From an uncultured Bacilli bacterium (GTDB taxonomy: Bacteria; Bacillota_I; Bacilli_A; RF39; UBA660), in the NCBI GenBank assembly GCA_947626215.1, contig CANQRJ010000012.1, positions 1-20,670 of the forward strand: a stretch of 20,670 nucleotides of DNA, read 5' to 3'. The notes beneath the pieces were generated by a model, which was not told the DNA's origin, did not search any database, and saw only the letters and a list, made by a program, of their open reading frames with translations. The position numbers and the translations under genes are program-made. Each line of letters starts with the position of its first letter. Position 1 is the stretch's first letter. This document shows, piece after piece, positions 6,991 through 13,850 of this stretch.

Positions 6991-7582
6991 TATCAAACTT
7001 ATAGGAAGTAAAATTCTTTATTTTGACCCCATTGAGGTCCCTCCTTTACACGATGCAGACTACATTTTTATAACGCATCCCCATTGGGATCATTTCTCTT
7101 TACTTTCTATTTTAGAAATTAAAAAAGAAACGACGGTTTTTGTAACTCCAAAAGATATAGTGGAAGAACTTTTATCGATTGGAATTAGTGAAGAATATAT
7201 TATTGTGGTCAAACCCAATGAAACGCATGCTTTAAAAAATTTAGAATTTTCAACGGTTCCTGCTTACAATTTACATAAGAAACATCATTTAAAAGAATAT
7301 GGATGGGTAGGATATGTCGTGAATTTTGATGAAGTGGTTTATTATATTATGGGAGACACAGACGCAACCATAGCTAGCAAATCTGTCAAATGCGATGTGT
7401 TATTTATTCCCATTGGTGGAACGTATACGATGGATTGTATTGAGGCGGCGACTCTTACTAATTTTATTGAACCAAAACTCGTCATTCCAACTCATTATGG
7501 ATATGCCGTAGGAACCAAAAAGGATGCCGAGATTTTTAAAAAACGGATTCATAAAAAAATTCAATGTAAAATAATGTATTAG
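6959..7582 (+). CDS. Metallo-beta-lactamase-fold hydrolase
   Basis: This is a 207-residue MBL-fold protein of the UlaG/UPF0173-like type. The metal-binding motif THPHWDH is at 39-45 (HxHxDH), GDTD at 132-135 supplies the bridging Asp, and PTHYG at 178-181 gives a further His. PIGGTYTMD at 151-159 is typical of this branch. A His near 90 or 106-110 could complete the two-metal site. The short length suggests a soluble cytosolic enzyme; the substrate is unknown. The start at 6959 has AAGGAG six bases upstream, inside the end of the ComN-like gene. The rel gene follows after only nine bases, so it is likely in the same transcript. Confidence 0.85.
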   Translation: MEPIQVNTQSSIKLIGSKILYFDPIEVPPLHDADYIFITHPHWDHFSLLSILEIKKETTVFVTPKDIVEELLSIGISEEYIIVVKPNETHALKNLEFSTVPAYNLHKKHHLKEYGWVGYVVNFDEVVYYIMGDTDATIASKSVKCDVLFIPIGGTYTMDCIEAATLTNFIEPKLVIPTHYGYAVGTKKDAEIFKKRIHKKIQCKIMY

Positions 7583-7591
7583 GTGGTTTAA

Positions 7592-9712
7592 ATGATAGAA
7601 CAATTTTTAGAAAAATGTCATACTTATTATAATAATGACGAAATGGAAGAGATTAAGAAAGCTTTAGATTTTGGTGAGGCTCATCATAAAGGTAAAAAAC
7701 GCTTAGATGGTACGCCTTATATGACTCATCCGATTGGAGTTTGTGAAATTTTACTAGATTATGGGGTCGATGCGACTACTATTGTATCAGGCCTTATTCA
7801 TGAAACCATTAACCATGGAGGAGCAACGGAGGAAGAAATCGAAGAAAATTTTGGCGAAGAAGTAAAAAATATTGTGGTTGTGATTTCGAAACTGAATCGC
7901 TTAGAACTTACGGATGAAAAAGAATATTCGGCGATGAATTTAAGAAAAGTTTTAGTGGGAATGAGTGAAGACGTGCGAGTTTTATTTTTGAAATTAGCCG
8001 ATCGTCTTCATAATTTAAGGACGGCGGATGCTTTAGATAAAGAATCTTTAAAAAAGAAAGTGTATGAAACGATTTCGGTTTTAATTCCTATTGCTCATCG
8101 TCTTGGAATGTATCAAATGAAAGGAGAAATGGAGGATTTATGCCTTCGTTATTCAAAACCTGATGTTTATGAAGATATTTTGGAAAAATTAAATGCGACG
8201 GAGAGTGAACTTCATGAATCTTTACTTGATATGGAAGAAAGTATTAGTTCTATTTTAATGGAACAAAATATTAAATTTAAAATTAAAAGCCGTGTAAAAA
8301 GTGTTTATAGTATTTATAATAAATTAAATAACGGAAAAAAATGGGAAAATATTTATGATATTTTAGCTTTAAGAGTCATCGTAGAAAAGGTAAGTGATTG
8401 CTATTTAACGATTGGACTTATTCATGCTAAGTATCGTCCAATTCCAGGAAGATTTAAAGATTATATTGCTATGCCTAAACAAAATATGTATCAAAGTTTA
8501 CATACGGGTGTTTTTGGAAGTGATGGAAACCGTTATGAAATTCAAGTAAGAACAGAAGAAATGGATGAGTTTGCCGAGAAAGGTGTTGCTTCTCATTTTG
8601 CTTATAAAGAAAAACATTATATGAGAAATGTGATGGAACAAAAATTAGAGATTTTTAGAAATTTAATTGAATCGAGTGAATCTTTAAGCGATATTGAGTT
8701 TCAAAATTCGGTTCAAAATGAACTTTTAAATGAATCCATTTATGTTTTTACACCAAAAGGAGATGTTTTAGAGTTACCAAAAGGGTCGACTCCGATTGAT
8801 TTTGCTTATCGTATTCATTCGGATATCGGAAATCACACAGTAGGTGCGATTGTAAACGATTCCATTGTTCCTCTTTCTTATGAGTTACAAAATAATGATG
8901 TCGTAAAAATGAAAACGAATGCCACGTCCTCTCCAAATAAAGAGTGGATTCATATTGCCAAAACGGCTCATGCCAAAGGAAAAATTAAGGCTTATTTTAG
9001 TAAACAAGAAAAAGAAAACTATATTGAAACCGGAAAAACGATTTTACTTAGTGAACTTAGAAAGAAAAAACTTGCTTTTGAAAATGTGTTTACACCTGAA
9101 AATTTAAAACGTTTGAATGAAGAATTAAAAATTGAAAATTTAGATGATTTATATTTTTTAGTAGGTTCCCTACGTTATACGGCGACGTATTTGATTAGCT
9201 TTTTAATGGAAGAGAAAAAAGATGTTCAAGATATTTTACTAGAACGAGTGCAAAGAAAATCTACGATGCCTAAACAAGACCATGAAAGCGAGATTTTAGT
9301 GGATGGAAACAGTGATATACTAGTCACTTTAGCTAAGTGTTGTCGACCTATTTATGGCGAAGAGATTGTTGGATTTGTAACAAAAGGAGAAGGAGTTACC
9401 GTTCATAAAGTAGGGTGTCCAAATATTTCAACGAATGAAGAAAGAAGGATTGATGTATCTTGGAATGTCAACAATGAAAACTTTTATTTCGCGTCCTTTT
9501 TAGTCACAGTTCCTTCTGGAAAAAATTATTTAGCTGATTTAATTAGTAAATCAAGCGAACAAAATATTTTTGTGGAGTCCGTTCAATCAAAAGAAAAAGA
9601 AGATAATACGATTTACGAAATGGTCGTAAAAGTAAAAAATAAAGAGATGCTTGAACGTTACATGGATCAGTTAAAATCCTTTTCTTATGTAAAGGATGTG
9701 AAACGCATATGA
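7592..9712 (+). CDS. rel: Rel/RelA-SpoT family (p)ppGpp synthetase with altered hydrolase motif
   Basis: This stringent-response enzyme makes (p)ppGpp from GTP/GDP and ATP on stalled ribosomes. Domain order: HD hydrolase (about 20-150), synthetase (about 230-340), TGS (about 383-445), helical region, Cys-containing domain with CCRP at 583-586 and Cys 609, and ACT (about 636-706). Length 706 is normal. The synthetase keeps Asp 256 (YDILALRV), RFKD 287-290, Tyr 300 (YQSLHT) and Glu 316 (EIQVRT). The hydrolase keeps Arg 37, His 46, His 70 and Asp 137, but the usual HDxxED reads HETINH at 70-75. The metal-binding Asp is Glu and the catalytic Glu-Asp pair is Asn-His. Hydrolysis is therefore probably weak or lost (inference). 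dtd overlaps its end by four bases, as in many Bacillota. Confidence 0.95.
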   Translation: MIEQFLEKCHTYYNNDEMEEIKKALDFGEAHHKGKKRLDGTPYMTHPIGVCEILLDYGVDATTIVSGLIHETINHGGATEEEIEENFGEEVKNIVVVISKLNRLELTDEKEYSAMNLRKVLVGMSEDVRVLFLKLADRLHNLRTADALDKESLKKKVYETISVLIPIAHRLGMYQMKGEMEDLCLRYSKPDVYEDILEKLNATESELHESLLDMEESISSILMEQNIKFKIKSRVKSVYSIYNKLNNGKKWENIYDILALRVIVEKVSDCYLTIGLIHAKYRPIPGRFKDYIAMPKQNMYQSLHTGVFGSDGNRYEIQVRTEEMDEFAEKGVASHFAYKEKHYMRNVMEQKLEIFRNLIESSESLSDIEFQNSVQNELLNESIYVFTPKGDVLELPKGSTPIDFAYRIHSDIGNHTVGAIVNDSIVPLSYELQNNDVVKMKTNATSSPNKEWIHIAKTAHAKGKIKAYFSKQEKENYIETGKTILLSELRKKKLAFENVFTPENLKRLNEELKIENLDDLYFLVGSLRYTATYLISFLMEEKKDVQDILLERVQRKSTMPKQDHESEILVDGNSDILVTLAKCCRPIYGEEIVGFVTKGEGVTVHKVGCPNISTNEERRIDVSWNVNNENFYFASFLVTVPSGKNYLADLISKSSEQNIFVESVQSKEKEDNTIYEMVVKVKNKEMLERYMDQLKSFSYVKDVKRI

Positions 9713-10149
9713 GAGTTTTAGTTCAAAGAAGTTTGGACTCTTCTGTATCAGTAAACAAAAAAGTGGTCGGAAAAATTGAAAATGGTCTTGTGTTATTTGT
9801 TGGTTTTTGTGAAGGAGACTCGATGAAAGAAATTGAGTATTTGACTCGAAAAGTATTAAATTTACGTATTTTTGATGATGAAAATGGGGTCATGAACAAA
9901 AGTATTTTAGAAGTGGGTGGAAGTATTTTATCGATTTCACAGTTTACTTTGTATGCAGATGCGTCAAAAGGAAATCGTCCTAGTTACGTCAAAGCTTTAA
10001 ATGGAGAAAAAGCCATTTTACTTTATGATGAATTTAATAAAAAATTAAAAGAAAGTATTCCAGTTGAAACTGGAGTTTTTGGAGCCGACATGAAAGTAAA
10101 CATCTTAAATGATGGACCTATTACTATTTTTCTTCAAAAAGAACCATGA
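9709..10149 (+). CDS. dtd: D-aminoacyl-tRNA deacylase
   Basis: Dtd removes D-amino acids (and glycine from tRNA-Ala) from mischarged tRNA in the cytosol. The 146-residue length and both family motifs are present: SQFTLYAD at 77-84 and NDGPIT at 134-139, which holds the Gly-cisPro active-site element. KGNRPSY follows the first motif as expected. The ATG overlaps the rel stop (ATGA), so translation is coupled and the rel-dtd order is conserved. A strong terminator follows, closing the transcript that starts at the ComN-like gene or upstream. Confidence 0.95.
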   Translation: MRVLVQRSLDSSVSVNKKVVGKIENGLVLFVGFCEGDSMKEIEYLTRKVLNLRIFDDENGVMNKSILEVGGSILSISQFTLYADASKGNRPSYVKALNGEKAILLYDEFNKKLKESIPVETGVFGADMKVNILNDGPITIFLQKEP

Positions 10150-10158
10150 TTTCAATTT

Positions 10159-10202
10159 AAAGTTCAATTTGTAAGTTTTCGGACATAGATTGAACTTTTT
10201 TT
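10159..10202 (+). terminator. Intrinsic terminator after dtd
   Basis: AAAGTTCAAT (10159-10168) pairs with ATTGAACTTT (10189-10198) over 10 bp, followed by a T-run to 10202. The loop is about 20 bases. Confidence 0.8.
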
Positions 10203-10214
10203 AAAGTATTTTTT

Positions 10215-10257
10215 ACATAATGTCGGGTATTTTATTGATTTTTACCCGACGTTGTGT
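10215..10257 (+). promoter_or_regulatory. Inverted-repeat operator of the AbiEi gene
   Basis: GTCGGGTA (10222-10229) and TACCCGAC (10243-10250) form a perfect 8-bp inverted repeat with 13 bases between them. It extends outward to 15 positions if G-T pairs are allowed. There is no T-run, so it is not a terminator. The arms flank the -35 hexamer of the next promoter. AbiEi antitoxins are known to bind inverted repeats in their own promoters, so autorepression is the likely role. Confidence 0.7.
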
Positions 10258-10263
10258 TAAAAT
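10235..10263 (+). promoter_or_regulatory. Promoter of the AbiEi gene
   Basis: TTGATT (10235-10240), a 17-base spacer and TAAAAT (10258-10263). The right operator arm lies directly after the -35, so a bound protein would block polymerase. Confidence 0.7.
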
Positions 10264-10284
10264 AATGAAGAGGTGAAGAAGAAA

Positions 10285-10827
10285 ATGGTTTATTCATATA
10301 AGGAACTTTTAGAAAAATATGGTACTAGATATCATATTAGAAAAGTAATGGAAAATGAAGAAATATATAAAGTTGAAAACGGAATATATTCAAATAAAAA
10401 GATAGTTGATCCAATGATTCTTTATTCTAAAAAATACCCGTCCGGTGTTATAACAATGGATTCTGCTTTTTATTTTTATGATTTAACCGATGTTATACCA
10501 AATAAAGTATATCTTGCAACACCAAGTAATTATCGTACAATTAAAAATGAAAAAATAGTTCAAATATTTACTGATAAAAAAATTTTAAATGCAGGAAAAG
10601 AAAGTATTAAAATGAATGACTGTACAGTAAATATTTATAACAAAGAAAGACTACTTGTAGAACTTATAAGAAAAAGAAAACAAATTCCTTTTGATTATTA
10701 TAAAGAAATTATATCTAATTATAGGGAAATTGTTGATGAATTAGATATGCAAAAAATCGAAGAATATTTATCACTTTATAAAAATGATCTTAACTTATCA
10801 GAAGCATTACAAAGAGAGGTATTTTAG
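10285..10827 (+). CDS. AbiEi-family antitoxin / transcriptional regulator
   Basis: This 180-residue protein resembles the AbiEi antitoxins of type IV toxin-antitoxin systems. It has an N-terminal winged-helix part (YSYKELLEKYGTRYHIRK and VENGIYSNK) and the family block YPSGVITMDSAFYFYDLTDVIP, here read in pieces. Its C-terminal part (NIYNKERLLVELIRKRKQIPFDYYKEIISNYR, in pieces) is typical of Bacillota members. It would repress its own promoter and counter the AbiEii nucleotidyltransferase without a stable protein complex. The ATG at 10285 is preferred over a GTG at 10273 because AGAGGTGA lies eight bases before it. The toxin gene directly downstream is reduced to 24 codons, so the antitoxin is an orphan here. 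It is flanked by a terminator and by an unrelated promoter, consistent with insertion of a small module. Confidence 0.85.
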   Translation: MVYSYKELLEKYGTRYHIRKVMENEEIYKVENGIYSNKKIVDPMILYSKKYPSGVITMDSAFYFYDLTDVIPNKVYLATPSNYRTIKNEKIVQIFTDKKILNAGKESIKMNDCTVNIYNKERLLVELIRKRKQIPFDYYKEIISNYREIVDELDMQKIEEYLSLYKNDLNLSEALQREVF

Positions 10828-10902
10828 ATGAATTTAGAAGAATTAATTCATGAATATATAAATACTGGTTATGATTATACGGATGCAAGTTCTAAAGTAT
10901 AG
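10828..10902 (+). pseudogene. AbiEii toxin remnant (first 24 codons)
   Basis: Right after the antitoxin stop, an ATG preceded by AGAGAGG opens M-N-L-E-E-L-I-H-E-Y and continues to D-A-S-S-K-V before a TAG. This is the usual start of AbiEii nucleotidyltransferase toxins (MNLxELIxEYxxxGY...ASxKV). The remaining 250 or so residues are absent: by 10939 a new promoter begins. The toxin was therefore lost by deletion, leaving the start in place. Confidence 0.7.
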
Positions 10903-10938
10903 AAAATAAATGCTTAGAAATTTAGAAATGAACTAATC

Positions 10939-10967
10939 TTGAATGTATGATGAAGTTATGCTAAAAT
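10939..10967 (+). promoter_or_regulatory. Promoter of the PF06541 gene and glycosyltransferase
   Basis: TTGAAT (10939-10944), 17 bases, TAAAAT (10962-10967). The expected start of transcription (about 10974) falls after the most upstream in-frame ATG at 10969, so that codon is unlikely to be used on this transcript. Confidence 0.7.
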
Positions 10968-10992
10968 AATGGAAAGAAAAGATGTGTGTGAT

Positions 10993-11682
10993 ATGAATGG
11001 AAAGACGGAGAAAAAGAAAAGATTTGCAGAGGGTATGTGTTTTTCAAAAATGTTTTGGATCTTTCTTTTTGGATGTATTTTTGGAGCTTATTGGGAAGAA
11101 ATTTTAAATTTGGTTGTTCATTATCACTTTCATCATGAATTAGTTTGGCAATTACGTAGAGGAGTCATTTGGGGGCCTTTATCTCCTGTTTATGGAATGG
11201 GTGCCGTGATTATGATTGGCTTATTAGGAAGAAAAAAAAGACCAGACTGGCAAACCATTCTTTATGGAGCTTTATTAGGTGGCGGATTTGAATATTTAAT
11301 TAGTTTTTTACAAGAGACTTTTTTAGGAACCGTTTCATGGGATTATACGAATGAATTTTTAAATATTAATGGAAGAACGACGATTCCATTCGCGATTGTT
11401 TGGGGTTTACTTGCTTTAGCTTTAATAAAAATTTTTTATCCTGCCATTTCCTCCATTATTGAATCTTTACCTGTTACGTTTGGTAAATTTGTTACTAGGG
11501 TTTTAGTGGTCTTGGTTGCTTTTGATTTTGTCATTTCTTGGGGTGCTTTAGTAAGACAACTTTTTAGACATAACGGATTTCCACCGATTACGATAGTTGG
11601 AGAGTTTTTTGATACGCATTTTCCAGATGAAGTTTTAAAGGAAAGTTATACGAATATGGTTGTAATAGAGGTAGACAAATGA
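10993..11682 (+). CDS. Membrane protein of the putative ABC-transporter permease family PF06541
   Basis: This integral membrane protein of about 229 residues has roughly five to six hydrophobic segments. It carries the PF06541 signatures FGAYWEE near the first segment, RRGVIWGPLSPVYGMGAV (about 56-73) and LGGGFEYLISFLQE. The family name says ABC-transporter type IV, but no ATPase partner is seen and its activity is unknown. The start is uncertain. The ATG at 10993 has only a weak purine stretch, a GTG at 10984 has GGAAAG eight bases upstream, and the ATG at 10969 lies before the predicted transcription start. The gene overlaps the following glycosyltransferase by four bases (ATGA), so the two are co-translated and may act together in the envelope. 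Confidence 0.75.
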   Translation: MNGKTEKKKRFAEGMCFSKMFWIFLFGCIFGAYWEEILNLVVHYHFHHELVWQLRRGVIWGPLSPVYGMGAVIMIGLLGRKKRPDWQTILYGALLGGGFEYLISFLQETFLGTVSWDYTNEFLNINGRTTIPFAIVWGLLALALIKIFYPAISSIIESLPVTFGKFVTRVLVVLVAFDFVISWGALVRQLFRHNGFPPITIVGEFFDTHFPDEVLKESYTNMVVIEVDK

Positions 11683-12896
11683 GAGTACTTTTAATTCTTT
11701 CTATTTTTTTTCTATTTTTTGGACTTTTCTTATTTTTGTATGTAAAGGTATTTCAAAGAAAAAATACGTTAGTTTTGGAAAGACCTAAGAAAAATCCTTC
11801 CATTGCGATTATTATTCCTGCAAGAGATGAATCAATGGTCATTGAAGACTTATTGATTTCAATTGAAAAACAAACAAAAAAAATCAATCCTTCTCATGTA
11901 TATGTCATCGTGGAAGATGAATTTGATTTAACGGTCCAAATTACTAAAAAACACCATATGGAATATTTTGTTCGTCGAAAGTTAAATTTGAAAACAAAAG
12001 GCTATGCTATCGCCGAATTAATAGAAGACTTAGATTCCAAAAAGAAGTATTATGATTGTTATTTTATTTTTGATGCCGACAATGTTTTAGAAGAAAATTT
12101 TATTGAAGAAATGATGGGTGATTATCAAAAAGGGTATGCCGTTTCGACGGGCTATCGTGCCTTAAAAAATAAAGATTCTTATTTTCCTTTCAGTGCCGGC
12201 CTTACTTTTTTCTTAATTAATGAAATTCGTAATCGCTTGTCTTTAAAAAATGATGGAAATCTTATTTTATCTGGAACCGGGTATTATATTCATGGAAAAT
12301 ATATCAAAGAATGGAAGACTTTTCCTTTTCACTCTTTAACTGAAGACTATGAAAGTTCTTTATATTTTACGTTAAATGGAATTTCGACTCATTACAATGA
12401 AAATGCTTGCTTTTATGATGAACAACCTGAAACGTATCAAGAAAGTTTAAAACAAAGAAGTCGTTGGATTAAAGGGTATTTTACGAATTTTTTGGCGTAT
12501 CAAAGTTTATTCCGAGAAAAAAAGCAACAAAAACCTCATAATTTAGGTTCGGTTATTGAAATGCAAATTGGAATATTACCTGTTTTATTTATTGTACTGG
12601 GATTAGTTTTACTGCTTTTGGTATCCTTTTTTACCATTTTTTCTACATTAAGATATGAATCGATGATTTTCTTTTTGTTATTACTTTTAGAAATTTATTT
12701 ATCTTTAGTTCTCATTACAGATATTTTATTATGGATGGCTTTAAAAAAAATGGATTTTTCTAAAAAAGTATTTTGGCAAGTTTTATTTTATCATCCTATT
12801 TTTCTCATTTCTTATATTCATGCTTTTTTCATCGCTTTTCTAAAAAAAGATTTAGGATGGGAAAAAATTAAGCGAACAAAACGCGTAAAGAAATAA
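11679..12896 (+). CDS. Family 2 membrane glycosyltransferase
   Basis: This 405-residue processive-type GT-A enzyme has an N-terminal membrane segment (about 3-22), then the catalytic domain. Nucleotide-sugar site IIIPARDES is at 44-52, metal-binding FDADN at 131-135, the TED catalytic-base motif at 221-223, and QRSRW at 259-263. Three or so C-terminal membrane segments (about 290-320, 330-358 and 365-390) complete the topology of hyaluronan/cellulose/PNAG-type synthases. The sugar and the product are not visible. It probably builds or modifies an extracellular or cell-wall glycan on the cytosolic face. It begins inside the stop of the PF06541 gene. No clear terminator follows; the T-box promoter begins eight bases after its stop. 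Confidence 0.88.
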   Translation: MRVLLILSIFFLFFGLFLFLYVKVFQRKNTLVLERPKKNPSIAIIIPARDESMVIEDLLISIEKQTKKINPSHVYVIVEDEFDLTVQITKKHHMEYFVRRKLNLKTKGYAIAELIEDLDSKKKYYDCYFIFDADNVLEENFIEEMMGDYQKGYAVSTGYRALKNKDSYFPFSAGLTFFLINEIRNRLSLKNDGNLILSGTGYYIHGKYIKEWKTFPFHSLTEDYESSLYFTLNGISTHYNENACFYDEQPETYQESLKQRSRWIKGYFTNFLAYQSLFREKKQQKPHNLGSVIEMQIGILPVLFIVLGLVLLLLVSFFTIFSTLRYESMIFFLLLLLEIYLSLVLITDILLWMALKKMDFSKKVFWQVLFYHPIFLISYIHAFFIAFLKKDLGWEKIKRTKRVKK

Positions 12897-12904
12897 AAAA
12901 ACAA

Positions 12905-12933
12905 TTGACTTTTCTTTTTGAATTATATAAAAT
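12905..12933 (+). promoter_or_regulatory. Promoter of the asnS-aspS-gatCAB operon
   Basis: TTGACT (12905-12910), exactly 17 bases, TAAAAT (12928-12933). It is the strongest-looking promoter of the region and starts the T-box leader near 12940. Confidence 0.8.
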
Positions 12934-12939
12934 AAAGGA

Positions 12940-13146
12940 GTAATTTTCTTAGAAAAGAAACGAGTAAAATACAAGTTTTAGTAAAGAGAAGGCTAGTTGC
13001 TGGAAATGCCTACTAAGAGTGTATTTGAAAAACACTTCTTGTTGTTTTAAGAAACGGATACAATCCGATAAAATAGTAAAGAGTACCTAGGTAAAGTAAG
13101 GTGGCACCGCGGGGATTCCCGTCCTTACATGTATCTAGGGTTTTTC
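12940..13146 (+). promoter_or_regulatory. T-box riboswitch, probable Asn specifier
   Basis: The leader binds a specific tRNA and permits read-through when that tRNA is uncharged. The hallmark T-box sequence AAGGTGGCACCGCGG is at 13098-13112. In Stem I, ACAAG (about 12970-12974) can pair with CTTGT (about 13038-13042), which brings AGTA on the 5' side opposite GAA (13027-13029). This is the loop-E pattern of specifier loops. AAC (13031-13033), an Asn codon followed by A, is then the specifier. That agrees with asnS in the operon. The specifier assignment is by eye and less sure than the T-box itself. Confidence 0.9.
13086..13145 (+). terminator. T-box-controlled intrinsic terminator
   Basis: A long hairpin: CCTAG (13086-13090) with CTAGG (13135-13139), GTAAGG with CCTTAC, and CGGG with CCCG around a short loop, followed by TTTTT (13141-13145). 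Its 5' side contains the T-box sequence, so antiterminator and terminator exclude each other. Confidence 0.85.
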
Positions 13147-13163
13147 TTTGGAAAGGAAAATTT

Positions 13164-13850
13164 ATGGAAAAAGATTTAGATGAAATTAAAAATTTAAAAA
13201 AGATGATTCGTGAGTTTTTTGTTACTAAGCCTTATTATTATACGGATGAAATGATTCGTTTTAATCAAAAACAAGTCATTGAATTATTAAAAAGTTTAGG
13301 TTATGGTGGCATAGATGCTAATTTACTTCATAATATTTTACGTGGTAAGGAAGACAAACATTTAAGAAATATTTTGAATTCGAAAAATAAAAAGAAAGAA
13401 GAGGAGTTTAGTCCTAAATATTTTAAATATTTGAAGGGCCCAGTGAATGTATTAGATATTAAGTTTTTGATTTCTAAGTATTTTTATAATCAAAATAATC
13501 CTTCTTTTTCGAAAGAAGATTTAATGGAATTAAGAAGAGTCATTTGTGTTCTATTAAAAAGAAAGGGTTATCCTAGTACTCAAGTAAAAGATGAGTTTTT
13601 AAAAGAATTTTTAAAAGGAAAGTATGATGATGTTTCTAATTTAAAATATGTTCAATCTCAAATTGAAGATCAAATTCTTGCCGATTTAAAAAGTGCTTAT
13701 TTGAATCGAAAAGAATCATGGGAAAATTTTCGAATGGCTTTTGAAACGTATTTTTACCCTTATATTGATGTGTTTTCTGTTTCCGATGAAGAAATGGAAA
13801 AATTAGTAGAAGAAAAGATAGGAAAGGATGAGGAAAATGTACTTAGATGA
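13164..13850 (+). CDS. Protein of unknown function, first gene of the T-box operon
   Basis: The 228-residue protein is soluble, helical and Lys/Glu-rich; no known domain is recognised. Two halves look related. Residues about 14-64 (IREFF...LLKSLGYGGIDANLLHNILRGKED) and about 101-156 (LISKYF...LLKRKGYPSTQVKDEFLKEFLKGKYD) share the spacing LLK-x2-GY-x(13-14)-L-(K/R)-GK-x-D, which suggests an internal duplication. The ATG at 13164 is chosen because AAAGGA lies seven bases upstream and longer reading would run into the T-box terminator. It overlaps asnS by 14 bases, so it is translated with it. The position suggests a link to asparaginyl-tRNA supply or its regulation, but there is no direct evidence. 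Confidence 0.75.
   Translation: MEKDLDEIKNLKKMIREFFVTKPYYYTDEMIRFNQKQVIELLKSLGYGGIDANLLHNILRGKEDKHLRNILNSKNKKKEEEFSPKYFKYLKGPVNVLDIKFLISKYFYNQNNPSFSKEDLMELRRVICVLLKRKGYPSTQVKDEFLKEFLKGKYDDVSNLKYVQSQIEDQILADLKSAYLNRKESWENFRMAFETYFYPYIDVFSVSDEEMEKLVEEKIGKDEENVLR

Noticed and set aside
10215..10257. Second terminator after dtd
   Set aside because: The GTCGGGTA stem has no T-run and overlaps a good promoter, so an operator fits better.
13101..13163. N-terminal extension of the unknown T-box-operon protein starting in the leader
   Set aside because: The open frame runs through the T-box and terminator hairpin. The ATG at 13164 has its own AAAGGA site and lies just after the T-run.
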